Assembly (NCBI GenBank): GCA_022316685.1
Contig: JAKJHU010000370.1
Coordinates: forward strand, 222,001 to 286,000
Length of the DNA: 64,000 nucleotides
Direction of reading: 5' to 3'
Source of the DNA: Progne subis subis
Taxonomy: Eukaryota; Chordata; Aves; Passeriformes; Hirundinidae
Part shown: piece by piece, positions 35,501 through 47,482 of the stretch
How positions within the stretch are numbered: position 1 is the stretch's first letter
How the letters are laid out: each line of letters begins with the position of its first letter
Notes under the pieces: model-generated
Told to the model about the DNA's origin: nothing
The model's database searches: none
What the model saw: only the letters and a program-made list of their open reading frames with translations
Translations under genes and position numbers: made by a program

Positions 35501-38500
35501 AAAACATCTGACAGCAAATATAGAGGTGTAATTTACTGAATTAGTTATTTATTTAGGTCTCTCTTAAACTCAAAAACACTTTAAAATGTTGATATGAGCT
35601 GTATGTTCTCAGGATGAGTCTAGTCAATACTTTGTTTATTCTTGGAATAGAGAGAGACTTTGTTCATGGAAGACTATTGGAAAAGGTCTTCACTCACCAG
35701 ATGACATGCTACAGGTGGAGATGCTCTAGACAAAGCATACCAGTACACCTCCAGCAAGTTGGAGAAGAAGCAGGAAAGTCTATCCTAAATAAAAATGTGT
35801 CATTGTTTTTACTTAACTGTGGTAATGCTGCTTAATTATAATATCTAAGCAGAAAAAGCTGTCAAGAACACTGAGCAAGAGATGCTTGAGATAAATGTAG
35901 ATAGAAAATAAGACAGAAGGGCGACATATTGGAGTGGATGGAAAAAAAAGTGCTAATGCTTGTACAGTGGGGAAAGAGATGCAAGAAGGTTGTAAAGTGT
36001 CACAAAATCAGTACCTCTACTGTACACGCTCCATTTTCCAGAAAAAACTAGGAACACCTTATTTGAGTGACTGGAGTAGAATTATGATTATGAAAAATGT
36101 TTTCTTAATTTTATGTGGTTGTTACCAATATTCACTGTTGTTCATCTTAGTTAAATAGTCCACCCCCTTTCCATCAAATCACTTGAATTGATGGAAGAAA
36201 GAAGTCATATTTTCACCTCACTTGATCTGGGAACCATGTAGATTTTTTGTACATCTGTATGTTTTATTTGGGTGGTAGGTGTGATATATGTCTCTGGAGA
36301 TTAATGCTTGCTCTGTGACAATCACCTTTAGGCTATGCTATGCCCTCCATGTTCTTCTCAAATCAAATGTAGTGGTATTTGAGGGCTTAGTTGTATGCTG
36401 TGAATTTTCAGAGACATTTGGTTCATATCTGGAATTAAACATTGACCTGTGAATTTTGTCTTTACTTTCTGTTTTTACTTATGTCCCTACTTTCTGTTTT
36501 TCTTGAGCTTTATAGAAAAGAGTGGTCAAAAGCACCTTTACCTTATTGCTGAAAGGACTCTTTGAGAATAGGCAAAAGAATTATTGGAAACAAAAGGGTG
36601 ATGGCAAAGCACTCCCTCTTCTGTTCACCTCGGAGACATAAAAGATGGGATCTAATATTTATGAAGGAAGTGTCTTTACTCTGGGCTGGTCAGAATAGAT
36701 ACTGCATTTTGAATATAAAACAGCATATGTTCCATGTGATCAATAAGACAGCACAAGGATTTCCATCCATTTCCATCTAATGTCCATGTTAGAAAGGGGA
36801 AAGGCTTAAGTGAATTTAAAAAGTACTTAGGAGACACTAGGGGGAAACTTTCTAGAGGCAACCTTGATGCCATACAACAGCAAATTAAAATAAGCAGTCT
36901 ATTCTATAGCATTGGAGAGGCACAACCAATCCTGAAGAGATAGTCTAAACAGTATTTTCTGATGCCCTATACATATACAGTCTCTGTATTGAATTAGAAG
37001 TTGAGAATTTTTCAAATTTTGTGAAGACAGTGTGTAAAGTTAACTGTTATTATTATGGTATTTCTGCTACTGACCACAGTTACATTCCCAGGCAGAAGCT
37101 CCACAGCTGCAGCAAAGCTAATTTAACCATGAGAGTAAGAATACAGTTCAAGTCCTTCTTGAAGTGCAGGAAGTCAGATGATTACATACAGGTATCAATC
37201 AGGTTGCATTTGGTAATTGAGCTTACAGAAATCTTACTGTTACAATTTAAATCTGTCTATAAACAATGTTTATAAAATTTATTTCTGATATGACTGAATT
37301 GATAAAAAAGGACAAAAAGTAATTCCTGCTTTTAAAATCACTTTGACAATTTTAAACACAAAATTTGAGTAAGTAAAATGAAAAGTCAAAAGGGTATGAA
37401 TTAATTTAGTGGGTAAACATTATTACAGATTATTCTTTAACAATCTTTATTACAAATCTTTTTTGCTAATTTGCTCTCTGTTTGTTCATGTGGGATCTTC
37501 TGATGAGCTGGGTTGTTGCAAGGAAATACTTGGATATGTTTAACGTTTTCAGAGATGAACCTGGGACTTCCCTGGAAGATAAGCTATTTATTTAGGGTTT
37601 TCATAAACATTTGCAGTGGTACAGCCAGGTTTGAGGTGCAGATGTCAAATTGTATAATCCTCTGAATCTTCCATACACACACACACACAGGGCTGCCTGT
37701 GAGGTCTGCACTTAAGCACAGAGGAGTCATACAAGGCTTAAGCCATTCACCTCTGCAGAAAGACAGCCTAACCTGTCTTTCCCTGCCTTTTGCAGTAGGT
37801 CTGGAAGGCTGAAATGTTTCCTGTTTTAGTTTGGGTTTTGGAAGGTTATATCCACCATTAAAAGAATTAGCCACATGCCAATTTTAATGAATCTCCCAAG
37901 TGAACATGGGTGCTTCTTTGTTGTGTTGTAATTTGGGTGCCATTTTACCAACAGGAAGAGAAGAGGTCTTGGGGAATGGCTAGCAGGGCATGATTTGACC
38001 TTACAGCAGGGCAGGAGGACCTGCCACTATATTATTTTCTCACCTGTTCAAAGGATCCAGTGATCTCCCTTGGTGGAGGGGATAATAGCAGCAAGAAAGG
38101 TGACAACTCTCCTTCAAGCATCCTTCATATGAAGTCAATATTTTTACCATTTAAATGAGCAGGAATATACAATAAAGACCTGAATATGAAGAAATCAAAA
38201 CATTCCTGACTCCAGTCTGAGTCAACCAAAATTACTTTTTTTTTTTTTTAATGAAGAACAGTAATACATAATTTTGAAAATTGTAAGGCCCTCTGAGTTT
38301 TTGATGCTGAGGCTCTCCACCTAGTGCATATGTTTCTGAATGCCTGTCTTGCTATTATTTTAGTTTTTATCTTCCAGGTTCTGTTCTACTCTTCTATTAA
38401 TACATGTGCATCAGCATAGGTGAGATCTACAAAGGTATTGATGCAGGTATTTCATTCCCAGATATTCTAGTTAAACTAGAAGCTGGTGTAGAATGTAACA

Positions 38501-38955
38501 CTAACCTGAATTTAGCAGTGAGACCCCTAACAATTTGCTGCCTTCCAAAATACTGGGAGAATGCCACAATTACTTGAAAAGGTAACCCTTTTGTTCTGGC
38601 CAGTCTGCAAAAGGATAATCATTTGTTGCACCCAATCTGCTAATAACTATGTGATCTATAGCATCAATGTATTTCCAGCCCTGGCTCACACAAAACCAGA
38701 AACTTTTGAATTTTACAAAGTTCTATGGTGATTTTGTAGTGTAAGGAACTGTCAATGGGTGCTACGTGCCTTTACTATTATTCTCATCCAAGCAATATGA
38801 AGACAAGAAGAAAAATAAGTATTTGGCTTCTTCCTCTACAGAACCCAACACCATTTATTACAATTTCTTATTGATTTATGAAAGTGGAAGTTCTTTACAT
38901 AATGCTGGAAAAATCTTCATCTATCAGAGCTGTGGTTAGAAAGGCAGGAGAAGAT
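32588..38955. other. unique AT-rich interval, no gene seen
   Basis: About 6.4 kb with no recognisable exon or mobile element. Small features are a TGTATG-rich tract at 34040-34100, a CA run at 37674-37689, a T run near 38235-38250 and short duplicated blocks near 36460-36505 (CTTTCTGTTTTT twice). Open frames are at most 96 codons and scattered. Confidence 0.5.
37674..37689. repeat. short (CA)n run
   Basis: About eight CA dinucleotides in unique DNA. Confidence 0.85.
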
Positions 38956-40489
38956 ACTATCTAGAGTGAACGGAGCACCATCTGGAGTGCATGGACCTCC
39001 ACCTGGGGAAGGATGACGATCTGACTGAGAGTTTACGGCTAAGGCGTGAAGGAAGGACAGGGACAGGTGATTTTATTGTAGGGGTCTGGTTGGCTGCCTG
39101 ACCAGGGAGACAGAGGTGTTGGGGCCCTCCATGGATGGGTAGAAGCAGATTCACATTCATAAGCCCTAGTCCTCATGAGGGACTTCAACCACCCCAACAT
39201 CTGTTGAAGGGAGAGCACAGCAGAGCATAAGCAATCCAGGAGGTTCCTGGAATGCATTTTCCCTCTCCAAGTGATAGAGGAGCCAAGGTGGAGAGGCACT
39301 AACCTTCATGTTATTCTCACCAACAAGGAGGGCCTGGTGGGGAACGTGAAGCCCAGGGCAGGCTGGGCTGCAGTGACCATGAAACAGTGGAGTTTGAGAT
39401 CCCTGGGGCAATGAGTAGGGAAAGAAACAAGATGAATATGCCAGTTCAGGAGAGCTGACTCTAGCCTCTTGAAGGATGTCCTTGGTAGAGTGCCATGGGA
39501 CAGAGCCTAGAAGGGAAGAGTGGCCCAAGAGAGCTGGATATATTGGAGGATTGTCTCTTCCAAGCTCAAGAGCAATGCATCCCTACAAAGAGGGAATCAG
39601 GCAGAAGGCCTGGAGGTCTTCATGGGTGAACAAAGAGACCATGAACAAATTTAAACAAAACCAGGTAGATTACTGAGGATGAAAGCAAGGCAAAGTAATA
39701 CAAAGAAATTGCCTGAACACCCAGGGAGAGGCTTAGGAAAGCCAAACCACTGGCAGACGTAAACCTGGCTGAGGAAATCAAGGATAATGAAAAAAAGGTT
39801 CTTAAGCTATATGAGCAATAAAAAAAAAAAAGACTGGGGAAAATGTGGGTCTTCTCAGGAAAGATATGGGAAACCCATATGGGTTACCCCGGATAAGGAA
39901 AATGACTTTTTAGCCTCAGTCTTCAGCAGCAAGCGCTTCAGCCAAACCCCCTGAGATGCAGAAGGGGAGGGCTTGGTCTGGGAAAATGAAGAACTGCCCT
40001 ATGCAGGACAAGATCAGGCTCAAGAACATCTAAGGAACCTGAAGGTGCACAAGTCTATGGGTCATGGTAAGATGCACCTGCAGGTCCTGAGGAGAATGGC
40101 CAAGGAAGTAGCTAAGCTATTGCTCATTATAGTTGAAGAGTCACGGTGGTTTGATGAGATTCCCACTGACTTTAGAAGGGGGCAATTAAACTCCATTTTA
40201 AAAAAGTGATAAAAGCACATGAAAAATAAGGAGGTGGCAGCCAACATGTTCTGACAGATTTGGTGGCCTTCTATGACAGGGTTACATCAATGATGGAAGA
40301 AAGAGGGGCAGCAAAGATGTCATCTACCTGGGCATAAGCTAAGCACTGGGCAGTGCCCCACATTTCATCCTTTACTCTAGAATGGAAAAATGTAAAATTG
40401 TTGGGTGGGCCACTTGGTTGATTAAGAATTTGCTGCATAGTCCTATTCAAAGAGTTGCAAATGTAAGGCTGTTGTAAGGTTTCCATGGA

Positions 40490-41181
40490 ACCTGCTCTTC
40501 TCCAGGCTAAACAACCATGACTCTCTCAGCCTGTCTTTATAGAAGAGGTGCTTCAGCCCTCTGATCAGCTTAGTGGCCTCCTCTGGACTCCTTCCAACAG
40601 GTTGTTGTCATTCTTGTGTTGATGGCCTCTGAACTGAGCACAGCATTCTAAGTGGGGTCTCACCAGAGCAGAGGAGAGCGGCAGAACCCTCTCCCTCACA
40701 CTGCCGACCGCACTACTTTGGATGCAACGTGGGATACGTGGGATGCAACGTTTGGGAACACACATTGCTCAAGAAAGAAATGTTATGATCAGATGCAACG
40801 TTGGCTTCTGAGCTTTTAAGTGCATATGTGCAAATTATATTGGGCTTTTCCTCCACAAACAGAACCAGGACTACTCTTCGTCCATCCTCTGCCCAGCCTG
40901 GGCTTAGGATTGTCCTAGTATAGGTGCAGAGCCCTGAACTGGGCCTTACTGAACTTCATGAGGTTTGTACGGGGCCACCTCTCAGGTCTGTCAAAGGTCC
41001 CTCTGGATGACATCCTTTCCCTTGAGTGTGTTGAATGCACCACTCAGCTCAGCGTCATCAGCAAACTTGCTGAGAGCACACCCAGCCCCACTGTCTGTGT
41101 CACCAAGAGAGACGTGGAACAGTCCCAGTCCCAATACTGACCCCTGAGGACACCACTTGTCAGTGCTCTCCACTTGGACAG
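40490..41181 (-). mobile_element. inverted middle segment of the CR1 copy
   Basis: Read on the minus strand from 41181 to 40490, this is CR1 reverse transcriptase C-terminal sequence followed by the beginning of the 3' UTR. The 60-codon frame at 41173-40991 still shows the reverse-transcriptase-like order, with a frame that soon stops. The CR1 3' terminal repeat is absent from its low-coordinate end, unlike the other antisense CR1 copy (48.7 kb), which keeps it. That argues against an independent antisense insertion. An extra patch at 40731-40801 is not CR1. Confidence 0.8.
40756..40794. repeat. 39-bp patch duplicated at 42489-42527
   Basis: The segment starting GAACACACATTGCTC and ending ATGATCAGAT is identical to 42489-42527, 1.7 kb downstream in the same orientation. 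Here it interrupts CR1 sequence between copies of GATGCAACGT (40721-40730, 40742-40751, 40792-40801). CR1 lacks it, so this is the likely recipient site of a templated insertion during break repair. Confidence 0.92.
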
Positions 41182-42488
41182 TGAAGACAGGTTGAGGAAA
41201 GCTGGAGAAGAGAGGGTTCCAGGAATACTTTATGGCAGCCTTCCAGAACCCAAAATGGTCCTAGAAGGTGGCTGGAGAGGGATTTTTTGCATGAGCATGC
41301 AGTGAGAAGGCAAAGGGGAATGCCTTAAGACTGAAAGAGGTCAGTTTTAGATTTATATTAGGAAGAAATTTCTTACTGTGAGGGTAGTGAGGCATTGCAG
41401 CAGGTTATCCAGGGAGGTTGTGGGCTCCCCATCGTTGGAGGTGTTCAAGGCCAGGCTAGACAGGACTCTGAGCAACCTGGTCTAGCAAAGGGTGTCCCTG
41501 CTCGCAGCAGGAGGATTGGAACTACATGACTTTTAAGGTCCCCTTCAACACACACCATTCTCTGATTCTATGATTCTGTGATCCTATTTTTCTATGATTC
41601 TAAGGATTCACTGTTCCAATCCTTTTCTAACTCAAAGTATATTTGTAAAGCAATTAGAGAGTACTTTAACTGAGAAAGGGAGACCACAAAACCCCCACAA
41701 TATTCTTACAAAAAGACCCAGATTCTTCATATAAGCAGACCTAGAGAGGTACTTCGGGGAATTTCTGGTATGTCTGTCTTACTAACAAAACAAGTTTTTA
41801 GAGGCTTGAGAGTTACTAAGGGACTTAATTATCATTGGCAAGGACTATTGTGAATTTCACTTAACATTTCTTAAAGGGTTTTCTCTCTAAAAGAAATGTA
41901 AAACGACAAGTACATAACTTTTCTTTCTAAAAGAAATGTAGTGGTTAGTCCAATTGGAATTGTGGAATGCCATAACACAGTGACATGTATCTGAAAAGTA
42001 TATTGTTTGACCTAGAATGTACACACCTAAGCTCCAACATATGGATTCTTCAGTCCTTGCTGCACCATTCAGTAATCCATTTTTAAATATATTTCTTTGA
42101 GCCGATAAGGGGCAGAAGGAATCCACAAACTCTTCCAGTGAAGGTGTCCATAAATGACAATTTTCTTTTTTTTTTTTTGTTGCTGGTTCCACACAAAATC
42201 CCTTAATGTATATAGTTTTTAAAGGACTACAGATGCTCATAAGGAATAATCAGTATTTTAGAATAATTTGTATGTACTCAAAACTGTAACAACTTTGCCA
42301 CTATTATTAGTTTGCAGTCATGAGTTTTAACTTTGGCATGCTTAAAAAAAAATTTGTTAACTATATAACACAAATCATATACTTTTTTTCTAATATTGAT
42401 CAGTTCATCTTCACTGTAAATTCAGATAAGAAAAATGTGATGTATATTTTGGGTGCAAAAATTACTTTCCTTCTTGGAAGCATAACTT

Positions 42489-42527
42489 GAACACACATTG
42501 CTCAAGAAAGAAATGTTATGATCAGAT
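42489..42527. repeat. 39-bp repeat, likely donor copy
   Basis: Identical to 40756-40794. It sits in unique-looking DNA without the GATGCAACGT repeats, so it is more likely the template than the recipient. Confidence 0.85.
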
Positions 42528-43630
42528 TTAAAAGAGAATACACAGATATGTATGTATGTTGATTTCTTTGTATTTGGAAATATTGCAAGTTGGTCATATT
42601 TAAAAGTAGAATCAGCCACAAAAGTTCCAGTTATGGATCACTTTTTGAATGCATGTCTTGTAACAAAAAGCATAGTTATCCAACTAGATGCCATCTTAGG
42701 GAAGATTGTGAGTGCATGTGCCCCAACTGATATTTAAAAGACAGATTCTATCCAGAAGGTGGTATTTAAGAAGAGAAAAGCCCCAGGCGTTTGCTGTCTG
42801 TCACATACAGGGAAACATATAAATAGAGACTAAGTAGAACAAATAAATGCAAATGAAGCTTATTTCCACTCAAAAATGCAAAATTTCATTGTTTTTATCT
42901 TTAAATGACTCTGCTAAAATGAGTTGATGAGGGTGTTCAAGTGGGTGTTAGACCTACAACCACTGAGTTAAAGAAAATACTGCATGCACAGTTCAGGTTT
43001 TTACCATAGCTGCAAGACCCTTCTTTGATGAGAAGCAAGTTTCCCCCTCTTAATATTCTTATTCTTTAAAAATGTAGTAAAAAAAAATTGAATTGCGAGA
43101 AAATCTGCAAGAGTCCATGAGCCTGTGTTCCATTTTAACCTGGTTCTGACCAGCCTGGATTTCTCACTGGGAGCAAAGGTGAACTTTGTGTTGTAACTTC
43201 TATTTTGACTTTCTCATAGGCAAGAATGGTAGAACCTGCTTATCCACCCTAGTTTACCAGTCAGCTTGAACTTTATCTACCTAAAGGCTCTTCAATTCAC
43301 TGTAACAAAGTTAACACAATTCTTCCATGCATAGGCTGGTGGGTGCAGGTTTACTTATCAAGTGTTGTGGTTTCCTCATGCAGCATAATTGTGCTGAAAA
43401 TGCACTTACTAAATTAGGAAAAAATTAATTTGGAATGGCTTTCAGAAAAATGCAAAGTGAGAAAGTTTGGTAAGAAGAACCATATTAACAGTAATTTCAG
43501 CAACATCTCCTTTTTTTATCTCATTGTCACTCATATATTATGTCTTTAAACTTTGGCATGATTATTTCTCCTTTTATAGCACAGACTTAGTATTAGTTAG
43601 GTAATGGGATTTATGATTTTGTTTACGTCA

Positions 43631-43673
43631 GTTGCCATGGAGATCCAACCTAAAAGATCAGTTGCTTGGCAAC
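43631..43673. promoter_or_regulatory. pair of RFX X-box-like motifs
   Basis: GTTGCCATGGAGAT at 43631-43644 and GTTGCTTGGCAAC at 43661-43673 both resemble the X-box bound by RFX factors (GTTGCC, short spacer, GGCAAC type). The second has both half sites intact and is an almost perfect inverted repeat. RFX factors control cilium genes and MHC class II genes. No CpG island or exon adjoins the pair, so a distal enhancer is as likely as a promoter. Confidence 0.4.
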
Positions 43674-46600
43674 TGAGTATTGTGGAGCTGCAATGGAGGG
43701 AGGAATTTTTTGTCTCTCTGAAGGGAGGGCTTAAGGAATAATGAAAACTTCTGCTCATACTTCTCATGAATGCTTTATTTTCAAGGTCATCCAAATGTTT
43801 TTTCAGTAAAGCCTAATGCACTTTTCTTCAAAAGATGCACCGTAAAATGTTTCTCAAAGATTATCCTGTCTCAGAGTAAAGGACAATCAGCTTAAGAAGT
43901 TTTTATTCTCTTCATGCTTTTGCAATATAAGGGTTAGAGTAACTGTGGGGCAGCCATAATGAAACAGGTCTCTTATTTCCTGGATATTCTGCATTCATTA
44001 AGAGATGAAGTACTGTACTATCTCTGATCCCAGAAAATGCAATTTTTCTTCACTGAAATAATGTTTGAATTTTTGTAACTGTAGACTTACATCTCATTTC
44101 ATTATATTATCTTTTTAACCAACATTTAATGTGCAGTGTAATTTAAAGCTGAGACTCTGGGATCTTATTATTCTAACATATATGCAAACAAAGTATGATA
44201 GAATAGAGTTTTGCAATATTGGTTTGTGGTTTAAAAGTATTCATATATGCTTGAATATATGTGGTGTCACTATATATGAGATATGGTATCTCTTCGTATG
44301 GGATGTGCACACTATATATTTTAAATTATTAAATCAGCTTTGTGTGAGATAATTGTTAGATAAGAAGTTAAGTTTGTGCTTAACCTGAAACTCAGGTTTT
44401 GGGGTCCTTCAAAATAATTATCTGCCTATCATCTTTTATGATATATCTATTTTTAAATAAACTTTTTTTCTTGGAAGCACCTTCACCTTATTGTGAGATT
44501 GTAATATTTTCTCTTTAATATTCTCTTTCAGAACTGAAATAGTATTTTGATTGCAGACTACCTTAGTGTTTCTGAGGTCTGAATTTCACTGAATTACTAT
44601 GGATGAATCTACACTACCTTTGTGTCACTGTGTGTAGTATAGATTAATCTAATTGCTTAGTAAATAGTTGAAGTCTGACTCCTGCTCACATTGTTAAACA
44701 TCTGAATCTTTTGGGTTGGACAGGCTTGGTCTAAACACTGTCCTTGTGAGAACAAGTTCAGCAGAGAGATGTAGAAGTAATGTATGACAGTAACACCATC
44801 TTGGCAGTAATTTTAACTTTTAGCTAAATAATTGCAATATACTGTCTCACATAAAATTATGAAAGAGAGGTGCTGCTATAGACAATTACTCAGAAGAGAG
44901 GAAATTACATATATGGTTGTGCATTTTAAGTGATTTGACAATACTTTGAACTTTTCATTCATGGAAGTTTCTATGAAGAGGATCTAAAGAGGAAGGGAAA
45001 GAAAATGATATCCTGATATGTGTAGTGTTGATTTTAAAATCAATACAGAATCATGCATTGCTAATTTGCATGATTGCTAATATCAAGGACACTAGAAAAA
45101 TGTGGAGCTTAGAACAATTACCAAAATACTGCTAATAATGTAGTCTCAGTATGTAAACCTTATATTAAATACCTCAGTATCTTTTACCCAGCATGGAAAC
45201 ATTAAGCAATTAAATATCTACTTTGTCCTGGACATTATTACTGAAAATAAGCAAAGCCCTGGTGCCATGACAGGAATGTGGCTAGATGTAGGATTTATTT
45301 TTTTTTTCTGGAACAGAAAGACTGATGCCAACACCATTTATCAGATCTAATAGAAGTAGATTCTGCTGTATGGTGCAGGTAGACAACCATTCCATGAGGG
45401 CTGTAAGCCCCCGGGTCTTCATGAGAAGACTTCAAAAGACAGACTATATTTTTTTAAACCTTTATTTAAAAAATAAAGGAGCAGATGGGCATCATTCTGC
45501 AGTGTCATCTAATGAATCAGGGTGTTGTGAATTTAAGGGTAAGAAAACCAGGCAACATCCACTGTAGCAGATTGCAAAGTGCAGTGAAAGAGCAATTTAG
45601 ATTAATCCTGAGTCTTTAAAAATTAATTAAGTACTTCTGCTGCAAGAGAGACGTTTGAGTCAGGAGATAACTCTCCACAGGAGAGGGGCGACTCCTTTTT
45701 AAAGACCACTCAGTGAATTTCAGCCTTCCCACCTTTCTCATCCTAACAGCCACTCCTCAGGTCTCCTTGGTCTTCCCTCAGCTCAGTTTATCCCCTTGTC
45801 AGCCTTTGGCATAAGGACATTCATCTTATGTTTCACTCTCAGATTTAACAGCACATTTTGCCTGCACAACTGCACCTCTGACCAAGATGAACTTGCAACA
45901 TCTTTGGTTCAATGTATAGTTAGTGGCTGCGGAGTGATTCTAGATTCCAGAGCATGAATTATTCCTATGCTGCAAGAGACTATGAGAGGGCTTGCTATTT
46001 GCCACTGATTAGACTATTCTTTCTGGGTTTTTGTGACAGACCAAGTGCCAGACTTCTGCTGGAAGCTTATGATATTTCTTCAGAGTTCACTGTTCCTTGA
46101 AGATTCTAGGAAGATGGCTTCTGTGTTCTGGATTTGGCCTAGTCTTCCTACCTGGTGTTCATAAGCTAAGTATTTCTTTTTTAGATTGAAGAAAAAGAAT
46201 GACTAAGAGATTTTTTCCCCTGTAGACTCTTATTTTTATCAGGGTCATTGCAGATTCTCCTCCAATTAAATTCTTTTGTTACATTTTTAAAGAATAAGAA
46301 CATTAAGAGGGGAAAACTTGCTTCTTATCAAAGAATGTCTTGCTTCCAGAATTATGGAAGCTTAAAGTCTGCCACTAGTTAAAGCCTTTTTGCAACAAAA
46401 GAAAATAAAAATAAATGTTGAAATTGCTCCATACTTTTGAAAGGCAAATCCAAAATATGTGTAGGCTTTGTCAAACCCCTGTTGTGATGTTTTATGGCTG
46501 TTTAAAAAAGTAGTAAATATATGTATTTCAATTCATCCTCTTATCTCTTATCTCTATAAATTAAATTTAATTTCTATTATTTCCATTAAGTTTTCATCAA

Positions 46601-46824
46601 AAACCTTTTTTTTTTTTTTTCCCCCCTCTCCACTTGGTGGTCTTCATCAGACTTTCACTGAGTGTGAAACTGCTATAACAGTAGGTGATTAACACCCTGC
46701 TAGGGTCATCTTCACAGCATCTTTCCTCTTTTATCACCTTTTTTTGTACCACACAAAATTCTAGTATGCCTCATAATTTTAAACTACCTGTTTTATTGGA
46801 AAACAGCTCATTAGTCTAAGATGA

Positions 46825-47482
46825 CTAACTGTCCTAGCGTAACTTTATGATGCTTGTATCCCCAGTCGTCTGTTCTGTTTGTGCTGTATATTGAGTCCTG
46901 TGCCTTTAAGACTGGTTCTAAGAGCAAGGAGAAGCGCGGAGCTTGTTTTGAGAAAACTGCCTGACTCCTCCACATTCTTCTGCGGACGGTGTTCGGCGGA
47001 GGCTTGGAGAGACTGCAGGACAGAGATCTTTTTGCTTTTAGTTAGTTTCAGCTAGCTAGGGCAGAGAAGTTCCCTGGACTGTTTTTTTTTTTTCCTTTTT
47101 CTTGGAACTGTTTAAACCTGCTCTGGACTAAAAACCCAGGGGAGCACTGGGGGCTGCACCTGCGGCCCACCGGGGCCTGGAGCTCGGCATTTTCCAGCAG
47201 CGCCGGAGGGACTGGGACTGATGAGAGACTGAGAGAGAGCCGAGCTACAGCCACGGCAAGGACTTTCTCGATTTGCCATCTCACTCCAGAACGAGAGGTT
47301 TTATTGTTTCATATTATTCATTCTTTATACTAGTATGCACTTTATTTGTTTAGTAAAATAGTTTTCTCCAAAGAGGTTTTTTTACTGGACCGGTTGGAGG
47401 GAGGGGCCACTTGGGTTTGCTTCCCAGAGGGATCCTAGTCAGGGGTTTTCTCCCAAATTTGCCCCTAAACCAGGACACTAAC
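46825..47482 (+). mobile_element. solo LTR with CTAAC target duplication
   Basis: The LTR proper is 46830-47477 (648 bp). It starts TGTCCTAG and ends CCAGGACA, nearly perfect inverted ends. CTAAC is repeated exactly at 46825-46829 and 47478-47482. A GC-rich middle (46930-47270) is followed by a T-rich part with TTTAGTAAAATAG, a layout like the nested LTR at 31 kb. No internal viral sequence adjoins it. The 78-codon minus-strand frame inside it is not a gene. Confidence 0.94.

Larger units (their letters stand above)
38960..41605 (+). mobile_element. CR1 LINE copy with an internal inversion
   Basis: The plus strand carries CR1 ORF2 sequence (endonuclease part from about 39010, reverse transcriptase part to about 40480), then about 690 bp in the opposite direction, then the plus-strand 3' UTR to ATTCTATGATTCTGTG-like terminal repeats near 41580. 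Compared with the CR1 order I recall, the inverted middle starts where the left part stops and ends where the right part resumes. A GGAGAAGAG block occurs at both places (minus strand at 40495-40503, plus strand at 41204-41212). One element with an inverted middle is therefore simpler than two insertions. ORF2 is broken by many stops and frameshifts, so nothing is expressed as a working LINE. Confidence 0.85.
41606..46824. other. unique non-coding DNA
   Basis: About 5.2 kb with no recognisable exon or mobile element. TCTAAAAGAAATGTA occurs twice near 41886 and 41926. A T run lies near 42167-42179. RFX-like motifs at 43.63 kb are listed separately. Open frames stay below 120 codons. Confidence 0.5.
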
